Virus record (IMG/VR): IMGVR_UViG_3300044742_000113
Coordinates: 1-28,235 of that record
Strand: one strand, 5' to 3'
Length of the DNA stretch: 28,235 nucleotides
Source of the DNA: a virus
The notes under the pieces: generated by a model
Told to the model about the DNA's origin: nothing
Seen by the model: only the letters and a program-made list of their open reading frames with translations
Databases searched by the model: none
Shown: positions 19,647 to 28,167 of the stretch, in pieces
How positions within the stretch are numbered: position 1 is the first letter of the stretch
Layout: each line of letters begins with the position of its first letter
Program-made: the position numbers and the translations under genes

Positions 19647-19846
19647 CCGCAAAGATTAAAGATAAGCATCCAATAACAGGAATAGAAACTGAGATAGATG
19701 AAGGTGAGCTTTTTAAAGATTTGAAATCACTTCGTATGTCTGATCCTATTGAAGTTTTAATTGGCATCCTTTTGAATCAAGATATGTCTCCTGAAGATAT
19801 GGATGAAATTATAGAACGATTCAAAGTCTGGCCTAACAAAAAGTAA
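19643..19846 (+). CDS. Small conserved hypothetical protein
   Basis: This 67-residue acidic protein is coupled to gp4 by an ATGA overlap and to the next gene by a TAATG overlap. It has a strand-like N-terminus (HPITGIETEIDEGEL), a central helix (MSDPIEVLIGILLNQD) and a final helix (PEDMDEIIERFKVW). The layout suggests a small helical adaptor. I do not recognise a family, and its place between gp4 and the next late gene suggests a part in head or tail assembly. Confidence 0.65.
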   Translation: MTAKIKDKHPITGIETEIDEGELFKDLKSLRMSDPIEVLIGILLNQDMSPEDMDEIIERFKVWPNKK

Positions 19847-20487
19847 TGCCTAATCCTTTTCTAGAACAACTTAAAAGACTAGCTGCCTCTATCGGCATAA
19901 CGAACCAAAACTCTTGGGCCGCGCGCAAGTGGTTTGAGGGAATGGCTAGACGTGTTGTTTCTATGGATGGCAACCAGTATATGAATGCTCAACCTGATAA
20001 GCTTTTGAAAACACGAAACATCAATGCTTCAATGATCGGAAAGATGATTATGTATTATTATGATCCAAAAACGAAAGACAAGCTCCCCTATTATGATCGT
20101 TTTCCTTTGGGTTTCATTGTGGACTTAGCGCCAAAAGGACACTATATGATCAATCTTCATTATCTGTCCCCATTTCAAAGAGCGAAATTGTTTGATGCTC
20201 TCTATCAAGCCACGTTACAAAACCCTGGAACTGAAAAACAACGATTGAAGATTTCTTATGCGATTTTGAAAAGCACATCCAGGCTTCAAGCCTATAAGCC
20301 ATGTTTCAAGCGATATCTGTCCCTGCATGTGCGTTCTCGTTATCTTGTTGTTGATCCGGCCGATTGGGGCACAGTCATGATGTTGCCTCTAGCACGCTTT
20401 GAGAGAGGTGGCAAAGGCGGCGGCACAGTTGGTTCGCCAATTTCACAGACTAAAGTTTGGGCCGATAGCAGAAAGAAAATAAAGTAA
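19846..20487 (+). CDS. Conserved T4-type structural-module protein, role uncertain
   Basis: This 213-residue protein contains a block I have seen in many T4-like genomes near gp4 and gp53: MIGKMIMYYYDPKTKDKLPY, YDRFPLGFIVDLAPKGHYMI, then NLHYLSPFQRAKLFDALY. The middle (SYAILKSTSRLQAYKPCFKR) and YLSLHVRSRYLVVDPADWGT also look conserved. It has an N-terminal helix (NPFLEQLKRLAASIG) and a basic C-terminal tail with a Gly-rich turn. No catalytic motif is visible. Its place in the late operon, between gp4 and a tube protein, suggests a head-tail or baseplate assembly factor. I cannot give it a T4 gene number. Confidence 0.7.
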   Translation: MPNPFLEQLKRLAASIGITNQNSWAARKWFEGMARRVVSMDGNQYMNAQPDKLLKTRNINASMIGKMIMYYYDPKTKDKLPYYDRFPLGFIVDLAPKGHYMINLHYLSPFQRAKLFDALYQATLQNPGTEKQRLKISYAILKSTSRLQAYKPCFKRYLSLHVRSRYLVVDPADWGTVMMLPLARFERGGKGGGTVGSPISQTKVWADSRKKIK

Positions 20488-20488
20488 G

Positions 20489-21157
20489 ATGCCAGAGATT
20501 CAAGGGTTTAATATTCAGAAATTTAAATCTGTTATTGAACAAAAAGGACTCCATAAAAATAACAAGTTTCTTGTTTATTTTCCAGTCCCACAATTTATGA
20601 TGCTAGGGAGCCAAGGACGGAGCCAAGGATTTACGGATACTAATAGAACTATGCATTTTTGGTGCGACTCTGCAACATTACCTGGAGTGCAATTATCTTT
20701 GCGACAAGTTATAAGATATGGCTATGGTCCTGTTGAAAAGAAACCATTTGCTCCAGTTTTCAATGATGTCACGTTCACAGTGATGCAAGATGGTTCTAAT
20801 AAGAATTGGTCTTATCTTCATGCCTGGATGAGCACTGTGGTTTTATGGGATGCGCGGCAAGGAATTAATGGTTCAAGGGAGCAACAAATTAAACCTTTTG
20901 AAGTATTTTATAAAGAAGATTATAAGGTAGATATGACCGTGATTGCTTTTAATGATATGGGTAATCCAACAACGAAGATTATTTTCCGAGAAGCTTATCC
21001 ATTCACAATGGGCGATCTGCCTTTGAATTGGGCTGATAACAACACGATTATGAGAATACCTGTTTCATTTACTTTTCATGATTGGTTTTGGGCCTCGGTT
21101 CCTGAAAATGAAATGTTGCCTATTCCAACTCAACAACCCGAAATACCCCTGAAATAA
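20489..21157 (+). CDS. Tail-tube-fold protein (gp19/gp54-like)
   Basis: This 222-residue protein has a tube-like signature: FWCDSATLPGVQLSLRQVIR, then YGYGPVEKKPFAPVFNDVTF, VMQDGSNKNWSYLHAWMSTV and a closing MRIPVSFTFHDWFWASV. The order of a Leu-Pro-Gly strand, a Tyr-Gly-Tyr-Gly-Pro loop, strands ending in T(F/V)xxM and a Trp-rich helix matches tail-tube proteins of contractile tails. T4 tube gp19 is 163 residues and gp54 is 320, so this is intermediate. It could be the tube initiator or the tube itself. It sits two bases after the preceding stop and 16 bases before the gp26-like gene. Confidence 0.65.
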   Translation: MPEIQGFNIQKFKSVIEQKGLHKNNKFLVYFPVPQFMMLGSQGRSQGFTDTNRTMHFWCDSATLPGVQLSLRQVIRYGYGPVEKKPFAPVFNDVTFTVMQDGSNKNWSYLHAWMSTVVLWDARQGINGSREQQIKPFEVFYKEDYKVDMTVIAFNDMGNPTTKIIFREAYPFTMGDLPLNWADNNTIMRIPVSFTFHDWFWASVPENEMLPIPTQQPEIPLK

Positions 21158-21173
21158 AATCTAAGGAGATATT

Positions 21174-21878
21174 ATGTTACCTAAAATTGTAACCCCAACT
21201 GCAAAACTAAAAATTCCAAGCACAGGGAAACCTGTTTCTGTGCGACCATTCCTTGTCAAAGAGGAAAAGATTCTGTTGATGGCCAAACAAGCTGGCGGCT
21301 ATACAGATATTCTAGGAGCAATCAAGCAAGTGGTTGGTAACTGTTTGCTGGAAAAAATGGATGTCAACAAGCTTGCTCTATTTGATATTGAGTATTTGTT
21401 TCTCAAGCTCCGCGCTCTCTCCGTTAATAACATCGTCAAAGTCACCTATAAGGACAATGAGGATGAGAAGGAGTATCCCTTTGATATTGACCTGGACAAG
21501 ATAGAAGTCAAGTTTCCTGATAAAGTAGAGAAAGTCATTGTTTTGAATGATGAATATTCTCTGCTCATGAAGTATCCAGAGTCAGCTATCTACTCCGAAA
21601 AGGAGTTTCAATCAGACGATCCTAGCTTGAATATTGAGTTCTTTGTGACTAACACCATTGATAAGATTTGTCAAGGCGATAAGATGATTGATCTGAGAAA
21701 TGCCACCAAACCAGAAATAACTGAGTTCGTTGAAAGCATTCCAGCCAAAGCTTATGACCAAATTAAAGAGTTCTGGAACAATATACCTAAATTACATTAT
21801 GAAATCAAGTATACAAACGCTAAAGGAACAGAAAGAAGTATCGTTCTGGAGAAATTAGCCGATTTTTTTACTTTTTGA
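21174..21878 (+). CDS. 26: Baseplate hub assembly protein gp26-like (tail assembly chaperone role)
   Basis: This 234-residue protein matches the T4_baseplate family, gp26. The core reads KLKIPSTGKPVSVRPFLVKE, EKILLMAKQ, then LFDIEYLFLKLRALSVNNIV. It is mostly helical and charged, with a C-terminal block beginning DLRNATKPEITEFVESIPAK. T4 gp26 (208 residues) is needed for hub assembly. A strong AAGGAGA lies before the ATG. The 3' end carries U UUU UUU in frame and is followed by a small -1-frame ORF, so it may work as the short partner of a frameshifted chaperone pair, as gpG and gpGT do in lambda. Confidence 0.8.
   Translation: MLPKIVTPTAKLKIPSTGKPVSVRPFLVKEEKILLMAKQAGGYTDILGAIKQVVGNCLLEKMDVNKLALFDIEYLFLKLRALSVNNIVKVTYKDNEDEKEYPFDIDLDKIEVKFPDKVEKVIVLNDEYSLLMKYPESAIYSEKEFQSDDPSLNIEFFVTNTIDKICQGDKMIDLRNATKPEITEFVESIPAKAYDQIKEFWNNIPKLHYEIKYTNAKGTERSIVLEKLADFFTF
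21863..21869 (+). other. Candidate -1 ribosomal frameshift site (U UUU UUU)
   Basis: The codons GAT-TTT-TTT place seven T residues so that the heptamer T-TTT-TTT is in the exact frame required for tandem slippage. A -1 slip avoids the TGA nine bases on and enters the 21878 frame, giving an extension that begins YFLMTHNSLENYY. Confidence 0.55.
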
Positions 21879-22030
21879 TGACGCATAATAGTCTCGAAAA
21901 CTATTATCGCACTAATTTTATGATGACATATCATCATCATTATGCTTTGAGTGATCTAGAGAATATGTTGCCTTTTGAATTGAATATATATTCGGATATG
22001 GTAAAAGAAGCACTACAAAGTAAGAAGTAA
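21878..22030 (+). CDS. Small tail-assembly protein, alone or as frameshift extension of gp26
   Basis: This 50-residue frame starts at ATG 21878, overlapping the gp26 TGA by one base, and reads MTHNSLENYYRTNFMMTYHH then HYALSDLENMLPFELNIYSD. Short C-terminal extensions of tail-assembly chaperones often show Leu-x-x-Tyr-Tyr, His-rich and Leu-x-x-[ML]-[LIP]-Pro blocks like these. It can be made by reinitiation at the overlapping ATG or by -1 slippage at 21863-21869. It lies directly before the tape-measure-like gene, where such extensions occur. T4 has gp51 at this place, but that protein is much longer. Confidence 0.65.
   Translation: MTHNSLENYYRTNFMMTYHHHYALSDLENMLPFELNIYSDMVKEALQSKK
21885..21907 (+). 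other. Hairpin 15 bases downstream of slippery site
   Basis: ATAATAGT (21885-21892) pairs perfectly with ACTATTAT (21900-21907) around the loop CTCGAAA. The stem is AU-rich and the spacer longer than the usual five to nine bases, so it may only modestly stimulate frameshifting, or could be a chance palindrome. Confidence 0.4.
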
Positions 22031-22036
22031 GTTTAA

Positions 22037-25000
22037 ATGGTTGCCCCAGTTTTCGCTAGATTGTTTGGAGGTATTGGAGGATTAGCTAAAGATTCAGCTA
22101 AGCTCGGCGCGGCTACATTTTTGTCCCGTCATGGAGGTATTTTCGGGCAAGCTGCCTCCATGGGTGTTCTTGGGCATAACTGGCAAGATATTCGCACAAC
22201 TGTTCTTGTGGGTTTAACTTATCAGGCGTTTCAAGGCACTGGTGTTATTGGTAATCTGGTTCAAGTCGGAGTTATGAAAGCTCTGACTCGGTCGTCTCTC
22301 AAAAACATTGAAGATGAAATAAAAAAGGCTGAAGTTACCAGAGTTGAGCCTAATCAAAAAAATGAGCCCAAAGATTTACTTGGTCTTATTCAGAAGATTG
22401 ATAAGAAGCATGTGGATTCTGTCAATCAAGTACGCCAAGCCATGCAAAAGACTAACACATATTTTTATAAGATCACTCAAGAGCATACCAAGGGATTTGA
22501 GAAGACTGGGAAACATCTTACTCTTCATCAACAGCATTTAGATAAACTTGAGCGAGATATCAGAAATATCACGACTCGGCTTAATATACTTGGCGGCGCC
22601 ACTTCAAAACTACAACAGTCTAGTCCTCTAAAACCAAATGTATATGATTCAAATCAGAAAGCGTTACCAAAACCATCTAATATCGTTGATGCTGATTATG
22701 AAGAAATCAAGGAAATCTTCTTACCAAGTACAAGCGGTAAAAAAGCTCTTCCAAGTCCACAGAATATAGGAAAAGTTGCTGATAAGGTTGGAGAACTAGC
22801 ATTTAAAGTTCCATTACAAAGAGGCGGCGGCGCTTTACAAAACATACAGAAACTCGTATCTGGTGTTTTATTTTCAATGCCGAGTTCTATGCTTGCTGGT
22901 TTTGCAGCTGGAACGCTTGGAGGACTTCTAGGTAGTTTTATTGGCAAGGCTATGGCTGGTGGTGGCGGAATGACTGATCTACCGAAACAAGTTGATTGGA
23001 CGCCTGATTATTTCAATCTCCGCGTAAAAAGCAATATCTTTATGGAAAGTAGTAAGGATATTATAATCAGAGGAAAAAATGTAACAATTCGCGCCGATAA
23101 TGAACTAAGACTTATTGGAGGAAAAATTATTGGTGGACCTGGAACGGGCGGAACAGGAAGCGGAAGAGGAGGACTAAACACTACTCATACGCCTGGTAAA
23201 GTTGGAACTGGTATTGGAAGCGATATGATTGGCGAGCCTGATAATCGTTCTCGTTTTGAGGCAATGAAAGATAGAGCATTTGGAAGAACACCAAGCGCTG
23301 CCCCAGATACCACAGGTAGTTATCCAACATATCCAGGTGGCTCTCCAACTCCCGGAGGTATGCTGCCTTCTCCAAGAACAGGTGGACCAGAATATAACAT
23401 ACCTGGGCTTACACCACAACCTAGTTTTCCTACTGATGGTCCAATAAGTCCTGAAACTTCATTAAATAAAGGTAAGGCCCCATTTTCAGGAATACAAACT
23501 CCTTCAACTCCATCAATAGATTATGGTCAAGGTTCACAAATTCCTGGATTTATGGGAAGACAACCAATTGCTCCTGGAACACAAGGAGGTCTTTTAGGAA
23601 CTACTGGAACAGCAATTGAAAGTGGAGAATTAACTCCCGGCGCTATGAAAATACGGCGTGATCTTCCTGTTATTCAAGGAGTTCCTGCTTCAATAAGATA
23701 TAATAATCCTGGAGCACAATATCCAAGTCTTGCAGCTGAAAAGTATGGTATGACAAGTTATGGTATCATTGGTGGTGGACATAAAATTGCGCAGTTTCCA
23801 ACCAGAGTTCATGGCTTGGCTGCTAACATGGATAATTTCAATCGTGGTTATGTTGGATTAACTTTAGAACAGGCTAAAAGTAAATGGCGAGATGATGCAA
23901 GAAATGGTGCAAGTCCTATGCCTGCTGGGTTTGATCCAAGTAAAAAACTAACAAAAGAAATGCTGCATGATCCTAATTTCATGGTTCCTTGGATGAAAGC
24001 TATGTCCAAACATGAAGCTGGAAAACATAATCCAATTACTGATGATGAATATAAACAAGCTCATGAATGGTTCAAACAAGGTGGAATAAAAGGAGCAACC
24101 GGGTCTTCTGGAGGAAATAGACAAGATCAATTCAATCCAAAAATGTCTTCCACGCCTGGAACTGCTTTGGATTTTAGCCAATCAACTCCAAAATCTTTAT
24201 TACCTGATCAAATGTCTCCTTCTATGGGGCCTTGGAGTAATTTTCATAGAAATGAAGCTTGGAATCCAAAAGCTCCATCACCTGATGCTCTAAAAAATAC
24301 TCCAGAAAGTATTATTAGTGACGCAATGTTTGGTAAAGGTGATCCGCGTTCTTTAGCTGTTGATCGTGCCTTAACTATGAGAGGATTACATGAACAAAAG
24401 GATAGAGAAGTAGTAAAACAATATCTCGCTAAAGGTGGAGCGGGAATGGACCCTGCACAAATTGCTTGGTGTGCTGCCTTTGTCAATTCAACTTTGCAAC
24501 AAGAAGGTATTCAGGGAACAACAGGTCCAAGTAGAATGATGGCGCGAAGTTTTCATTCTTGGGGAGATAATGTCAGAGGTGATCCACAAAAAGGCGATGT
24601 GATGGTGAAAGGATCACACGTCGGTATTTTTACAGGCATTACTAGACAACGTGGTGGACGTACTGAATATCAAATGGTTTCTGGTAACAGTGCTGATAAA
24701 GTTCAAGAAACATGGCATGGTGCAGGAGAATATCAATTTAGACGTGCTAGTGATAAAGAATTAGGTAAGCTTGGTGAAGATAAAAATCATTTACAACGGG
24801 AGCATGATAAAGAAGCAGCCAGTAAATTTCCTTGGCAGCCATTAGACCCAGAATGGCGAAAAATGGTGGGCAAAGATTCTAAAGGAATGAGTGCTCTTCA
24901 AAAAGCATATGAAGATCAAACTGGAAAGAAAGCAGCTGAAGACCCTGAAGCTTTTAAGGCATGGCATGATAATTTTGTGAAAAATCTTCCAGGAATTAGT

Positions 25001-25975
25001 GTAGATAAACCCCAACCATCCTTTACTCCACCAGCTGATTTTGGAAAACAACAACCTGATGCTACTCCAGTTGCAAAACCAGATACAAGAAGTGATTTTG
25101 AAATAGCAAATGATCCAAAAGGTAGGGGATTTCCAACTGATCTTTCAAGTGTTGAAAATAAAGTGTATCCTGATGGAACTGTAAGAAATAGAGCTATTGA
25201 AACTCAAAGAGATATTTTGAATAGAGCTTATGGAGAAAGATCAGAAGAAACACAGCGTTCCGAAATTGGAATACCTGGAAAAGTTGTTGGAACGGACAAA
25301 CCATATGACAAAGTTCCTTATGCTAATCCATTTCATCCAGATTCAAAAATACAAGATGCTACAGCTATTCCTAAACCAGATATGAATGAGGTATATCCGT
25401 CATCAGAAAGAATCTTTGATCCAAATGCTCAAGATCAATCTGGTAAAAAACATCCAATGAATAATATGCCAGTTCATCATCTCGGAAAAGATGGTGTCTG
25501 GCGTGAATACAAAGTTCCGGGAGCAACAGTTTCTCCTCAAGCTCGCGCCGAAACTCTGAGAAAATTAAAAGAGCATGTCGCAAGAAATCCTGGACAATCT
25601 ATAGAAGGTATGCCAAAACATGCCTGGAAACTAGATAATAAAATAGGTCCAAATGCACAAGAAGCATTGATGACTAATGCTCAAAACTATGCAGAAGGTG
25701 AATTTCGTGGAACAAAAACTCCTAATCCAAATGACTTAAAACCAGCCGATTCTTCTCCCGCGAAAAAAGACATTCAAAGTGACAGTGGTGACATTACCAA
25801 AGGTTCATCAGAAGAATTGAACAAACAAATTGACAGGCAGATTGAAACGAGGGAAACTAGCGATCAAGCTAACGATATCAAAGACCCACGGCACAGTCCA
25901 GAAACGAAATCTCCTGGTGTAAGTGATAACGGATACGGTTCAGAAAACAAAGGGAAGCCAGATGCATCAGACTGA
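22037..25975 (+). CDS. Tape-measure-like protein with embedded peptidoglycan hydrolase domains
   Basis: This 1312-residue protein follows the chaperone pair, where a tape measure is expected. Residues 1-75 are Gly/Ala-rich; about 85-195 are coiled coil; 268-310 form a hydrophobic Gly/Ala stretch (SSMLAGFAAGTLGGLLGSFI) that may insert in membranes; 331-364 have short beta units (SSKDIIIRGKNVTIRADNEL). A Pro/Gly/Thr-rich linker runs to about 538. About 545-685 resemble the phage structural P5-type lysin domain (ASIRYNNPGAQYPSLAAEKY, then MDNFNRGYVGLTLEQAKSKW). About 755-910 fit the TIGR02594/CHAP-like fold, with Cys812 in IAWCAAFVN and His861 in GSHVGIF. The rest to 1312 is charged and Pro-rich. 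It probably opens the cell wall during DNA entry. Confidence 0.75.
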   Translation: MVAPVFARLFGGIGGLAKDSAKLGAATFLSRHGGIFGQAASMGVLGHNWQDIRTTVLVGLTYQAFQGTGVIGNLVQVGVMKALTRSSLKNIEDEIKKAEVTRVEPNQKNEPKDLLGLIQKIDKKHVDSVNQVRQAMQKTNTYFYKITQEHTKGFEKTGKHLTLHQQHLDKLERDIRNITTRLNILGGATSKLQQSSPLKPNVYDSNQKALPKPSNIVDADYEEIKEIFLPSTSGKKALPSPQNIGKVADKVGELAFKVPLQRGGGALQNIQKLVSGVLFSMPSSMLAGFAAGTLGGLLGSFIGKAMAGGGGMTDLPKQVDWTPDYFNLRVKSNIFMESSKDIIIRGKNVTIRADNELRLIGGKIIGGPGTGGTGSGRGGLNTTHTPGKVGTGIGSDMIGEPDNRSRFEAMKDRAFGRTPSAAPDTTGSYPTYPGGSPTPGGMLPSPRTGGPEYNIPGLTPQPSFPTDGPISPETSLNKGKAPFSGIQTPSTPSIDYGQGSQIPGFMGRQPIAPGTQGGLLGTTGTAIESGELTPGAMKIRRDLPVIQGVPASIRYNNPGAQYPSLAAEKYGMTSYGIIGGGHKIAQFPTRVHGLAANMDNFNRGYVGLTLEQAKSKWRDDARNGASPMPAGFDPSKKLTKEMLHDPNFMVPWMKAMSKHEAGKHNPITDDEYKQAHEWFKQGGIKGATGSSGGNRQDQFNPKMSSTPGTALDFSQSTPKSLLPDQMSPSMGPWSNFHRNEAWNPKAPSPDALKNTPESIISDAMFGKGDPRSLAVDRALTMRGLHEQKDREVVKQYLAKGGAGMDPAQIAWCAAFVNSTLQQEGIQGTTGPSRMMARSFHSWGDNVRGDPQKGDVMVKGSHVGIFTGITRQRGGRTEYQMVSGNSADKVQETWHGAGEYQFRRASDKELGKLGEDKNHLQREHDKEAASKFPWQPLDPEWRKMVGKDSKGMSALQKAYEDQTGKKAAEDPEAFKAWHDNFVKNLPGISVDKPQPSFTPPADFGKQQPDATPVAKPDTRSDFEIANDPKGRGFPTDLSSVENKVYPDGTVRNRAIETQRDILNRAYGERSEETQRSEIGIPGKVVGTDKPYDKVPYANPFHPDSKIQDATAIPKPDMNEVYPSSERIFDPNAQDQSGKKHPMNNMPVHHLGKDGVWREYKVPGATVSPQARAETLRKLKEHVARNPGQSIEGMPKHAWKLDNKIGPNAQEALMTNAQNYAEGEFRGTKTPNPNDLKPADSSPAKKDIQSDSGDITKGSSEELNKQIDRQIETRETSDQANDIKDPRHSPETKSPGVSDNGYGSENKGKPDASD

Positions 25976-27806
25976 TAGCAATCTGAAACTTGTGATCTGT
26001 CCTGAAAAAACAAGTCACATCTTTAGCCCCCCGAAAAAAGCCGGACTTTCCACCTCTAACACTGTTCTCCTGACAACGCTGATCACTGGAGTTTGTTTTT
26101 CTTCTCCAGCCGCCATTTCAGCGATTCATAGAGAAGTGTTTGTTATGCCTGGGAATCTCTCAGGTGGCGACGTTCAGGCTGGCCGCACCTCATGGTTTGG
26201 TCAGTATGGCTTTGGCAAGCACGTTGACGGCCTCCACAAGCACGTCTGGCGCGACCCTGACAAGCCAGCTAATCGCGTCCCTGCCTCAGGCTTGCCTCAG
26301 ACGGTGCCAGGGATCGCGTTGCCGTCTCCTAAGACCCTGAAGCACTGGTATGAAGTAGAACTAAAAGGCAAGCGTTACAAGGTCCAACAAACGGATATCA
26401 TGCCGGATCAACGCAAGGGTCGCAAGATAGATATCAATGCGCCTCTAGCTGATATGGTTGGTTGGACTCCCGATGACTTTCCAACGGACTCTATTGTTCG
26501 CTTCCGTTATCTTGGAAAAGAACTACCTTTGTCCCAGCCGGAACTAAGTCTTGGAGGAAGTGAAACAAAATCTGAGAAAAAACAGGGAGAAATAGCACCC
26601 AGAAAAACTGGCATTGACAGGTCTATGTTTGCCAAGGAGCTAGAAGACGATAAAGTTTTAATTCGTCTTTATGCTCTCACTTTGGCTGAAGTTGGCGCAG
26701 AGCATGAAGATGCACAAACAGCCCTAATGGAAACTATCTTCAACAGAGCTTTTTATCGCAAGACTTCTCTCTGGGAGCAAATGCAAGCCAACTACTATGA
26801 GCCCTTGCAAACCGGCAGCTTCCAACGCAATGGAATGGGGCGCCTGAACAAAACAACAAGGGCTAAACTAGCGAAAGTTTTGGAGCGAGTGAAAGCTGGA
26901 TCAAATGTCAGCAACTTCGCTGTGCATAATAGTTCCGCTCACGTCGCAGCTAACGCCAAAAGAAATCATGGCTGGTATAAAACAATCGGCGGCGAAACTT
27001 TCTCAACCAAAATAGGCGCTCCTGGTGATCCTGATGAAACGGATATCATCAAGCGTCTGCCGAGAATAGAAGTTGCGGAGCTTCCAAAACTGGCGATGCT
27101 TGAAGCTGGCCCTGATATGAAAGAAAGATCGCTCACGGCTGGAATACCAAGACAAGAAAGTATGGATGAACTGAGTATCGGTCTTCCGCCTCCAGTTCTA
27201 TCGAAGAAAACTCTGAAAGACATGTCGCCAAAAATCCATGGCAAAGTACCCCATGGAATGCATCCTGTCATCAAAGCCAGTATGACAGAAGCCAGTAAGA
27301 TGCTGCCGGAAGGATATAGCGTGCGGTTTGATAATGCTGCGCGCACGTCTTCTTCAATCGGCGGCCGGTCTTATCATCTGCAATGGGATAGGCATGGCGC
27401 CCTCGCAGTTGATATTGAAATCAGAGGCCCAAAAGGCCCCTTGCGTAACATTGCTTCCCCGAAAAACTTTGCGATGTATAGGGACTTTATGCACTGGACG
27501 AAAAAAATCCAGTATGAATTGTTCCCGGATTACAGAGGAAAAGGGCGTTGGGGCGGCTACTTTACAGCTGGTGTTTCTCAAGACCTAATGCACTATGATT
27601 TAGGTCCAGAAAGAGGAACAATGGCAGGAAACTGGGAAGTCGGATTGAAGAAACAATGGCGTCACTTCGGTTTGCCCGGCGATGTGGGGAAGGGGATGGG
27701 AAGCCTCGCCGGGTTTAAGCTGCCCATGCCGATACCGCCTGATATGCGCACGGCCTCTATTGACTTCGTTCGCGCCGGTCGGCCTGGAAGGCATTCGCGC
27801 AGATAG
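25962..27806 (+). CDS. Three-domain cell-wall lysin (RlpA-like, SleB-like, M15-like)
   Basis: This 614-residue protein starts at ATG 25962 (AGGGAAG four bases upstream), overlapping the previous gene by 14 bases. A hydrophobic stretch lies at 33-56. About 72-185 form an RlpA-type double-psi barrel (GRTSWFGQYG, then RYKVQQTDIMPDQRKGRKID). About 230-335 resemble SleB/cell-wall hydrolases (TLAEVGAEHEDAQTALMETI, FNRAFYRKTSLW). About 430-575 resemble M15 peptidases, with His472 in SYHLQW, Asp484 in LAVDIEI and His544 in DLMHYDLG. It should cut glycan and peptide bonds of the wall. The DNA is visibly GC-richer than the 1312-residue gene in the first and last thirds, which suggests a mosaic origin. 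It ends before a strong terminator. Confidence 0.75.
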   Translation: MHQTDSNLKLVICPEKTSHIFSPPKKAGLSTSNTVLLTTLITGVCFSSPAAISAIHREVFVMPGNLSGGDVQAGRTSWFGQYGFGKHVDGLHKHVWRDPDKPANRVPASGLPQTVPGIALPSPKTLKHWYEVELKGKRYKVQQTDIMPDQRKGRKIDINAPLADMVGWTPDDFPTDSIVRFRYLGKELPLSQPELSLGGSETKSEKKQGEIAPRKTGIDRSMFAKELEDDKVLIRLYALTLAEVGAEHEDAQTALMETIFNRAFYRKTSLWEQMQANYYEPLQTGSFQRNGMGRLNKTTRAKLAKVLERVKAGSNVSNFAVHNSSAHVAANAKRNHGWYKTIGGETFSTKIGAPGDPDETDIIKRLPRIEVAELPKLAMLEAGPDMKERSLTAGIPRQESMDELSIGLPPPVLSKKTLKDMSPKIHGKVPHGMHPVIKASMTEASKMLPEGYSVRFDNAARTSSSIGGRSYHLQWDRHGALAVDIEIRGPKGPLRNIASPKNFAMYRDFMHWTKKIQYELFPDYRGKGRWGGYFTAGVSQDLMHYDLGPERGTMAGNWEVGLKKQWRHFGLPGDVGKGMGSLAGFKLPMPIPPDMRTASIDFVRAGRPGRHSRR

Positions 27807-27828
27807 CTTCCGCACCGACTGCGCGGAT

Positions 27829-27880
27829 ACCGGCTAGGAAGAAAAGATTCGCCTCCGATCTTCCTAGCCGGTTCTTTTTT
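27829..27880 (+). terminator. Rho-independent terminator of the plus-strand late operon
   Basis: A 14-bp stem (ACCGGCTAGGAAGA at 27829-27842 with TCTTCCTAGCCGGT at 27859-27872) with a 16-base loop is followed by TTCTTTTTTT-type poly-T to 27880. It lies 22 bases after the stop of the three-domain lysin and is the clearest terminator in the window. It ends against tRNA(CAU) on the other strand. Confidence 0.92.
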
Positions 27881-27957
27881 TGGTAGCCCTGGTCGGATTT
27901 GAACCAACGATCAATCACTTATGAGGTGACGGCTTTGACCAACTAAGCTACAGGGCC
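27881..27957 (-). tRNA. tRNA with CAU anticodon (Met elongator or Ile2)
   Basis: The minus strand forms a full cloverleaf. The acceptor stem GGCCCTG pairs with CAGGGCT (one G-U), the D arm is GCTTAGTTGGTCAAAGC, the anticodon stem GTCAC/GTGAT holds CTCATAA, and the T arm is GTTGG/CCGAC with loop TTCAAAT. A discriminator A and encoded CCA follow. GGCCC at the 5' end and the T arm resemble bacterial tRNA-Ile2, whose CAU is changed to lysidine and reads ATA; an elongator Met role is also possible. It is not an initiator, because G1 pairs with U72. Confidence 0.9.
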
Positions 27958-27960
27958 AGT

Positions 27961-28151
27961 TTATTTTTTCAGGTCTTTAAAATGACGCCAAGCGATGGCA
28001 TCATATATTTTTCCAAGCCGCCTCAGAACAAACTCAACAAAATCCTGAATCAAATCGGAGAAGACATACCAGAACATGCTTGCCCACCACAAAACAATCC
28101 AGGTGATAAACTTGCGTTTGTTTTTGAGAGCAACAGGATAAACTCAAACAT
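27961..28151 (-). pseudogene. Small membrane ORF with probable frame break
   Basis: AAAAAGGAG lies six bases before ATG 28151, which opens only 33 codons (stop at 28050). The neighbouring frame is open from 28143 to TAA 27961. It encodes a more protein-like sequence: LKNKRKFITWIVLWWASMFW with YVFSDLIQDFVEFV and a charged end, one membrane pass with basic flanks. A base change near the run CTCAAAAACAAACG would join the ribosome site to this frame. If intact, the gene may start at the internal ATG 28077 (38 residues). A sequencing error, a broken gene or an internal start are all possible. Confidence 0.4.
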
Positions 28152-28167
28152 AATACTCTCCTTTTTC

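Noticed and set aside
26966-27346. 126-residue minus-strand frame inside the lysin gene
   Set aside because: It is antisense to a well-supported domain region, with no ribosome site or family features.
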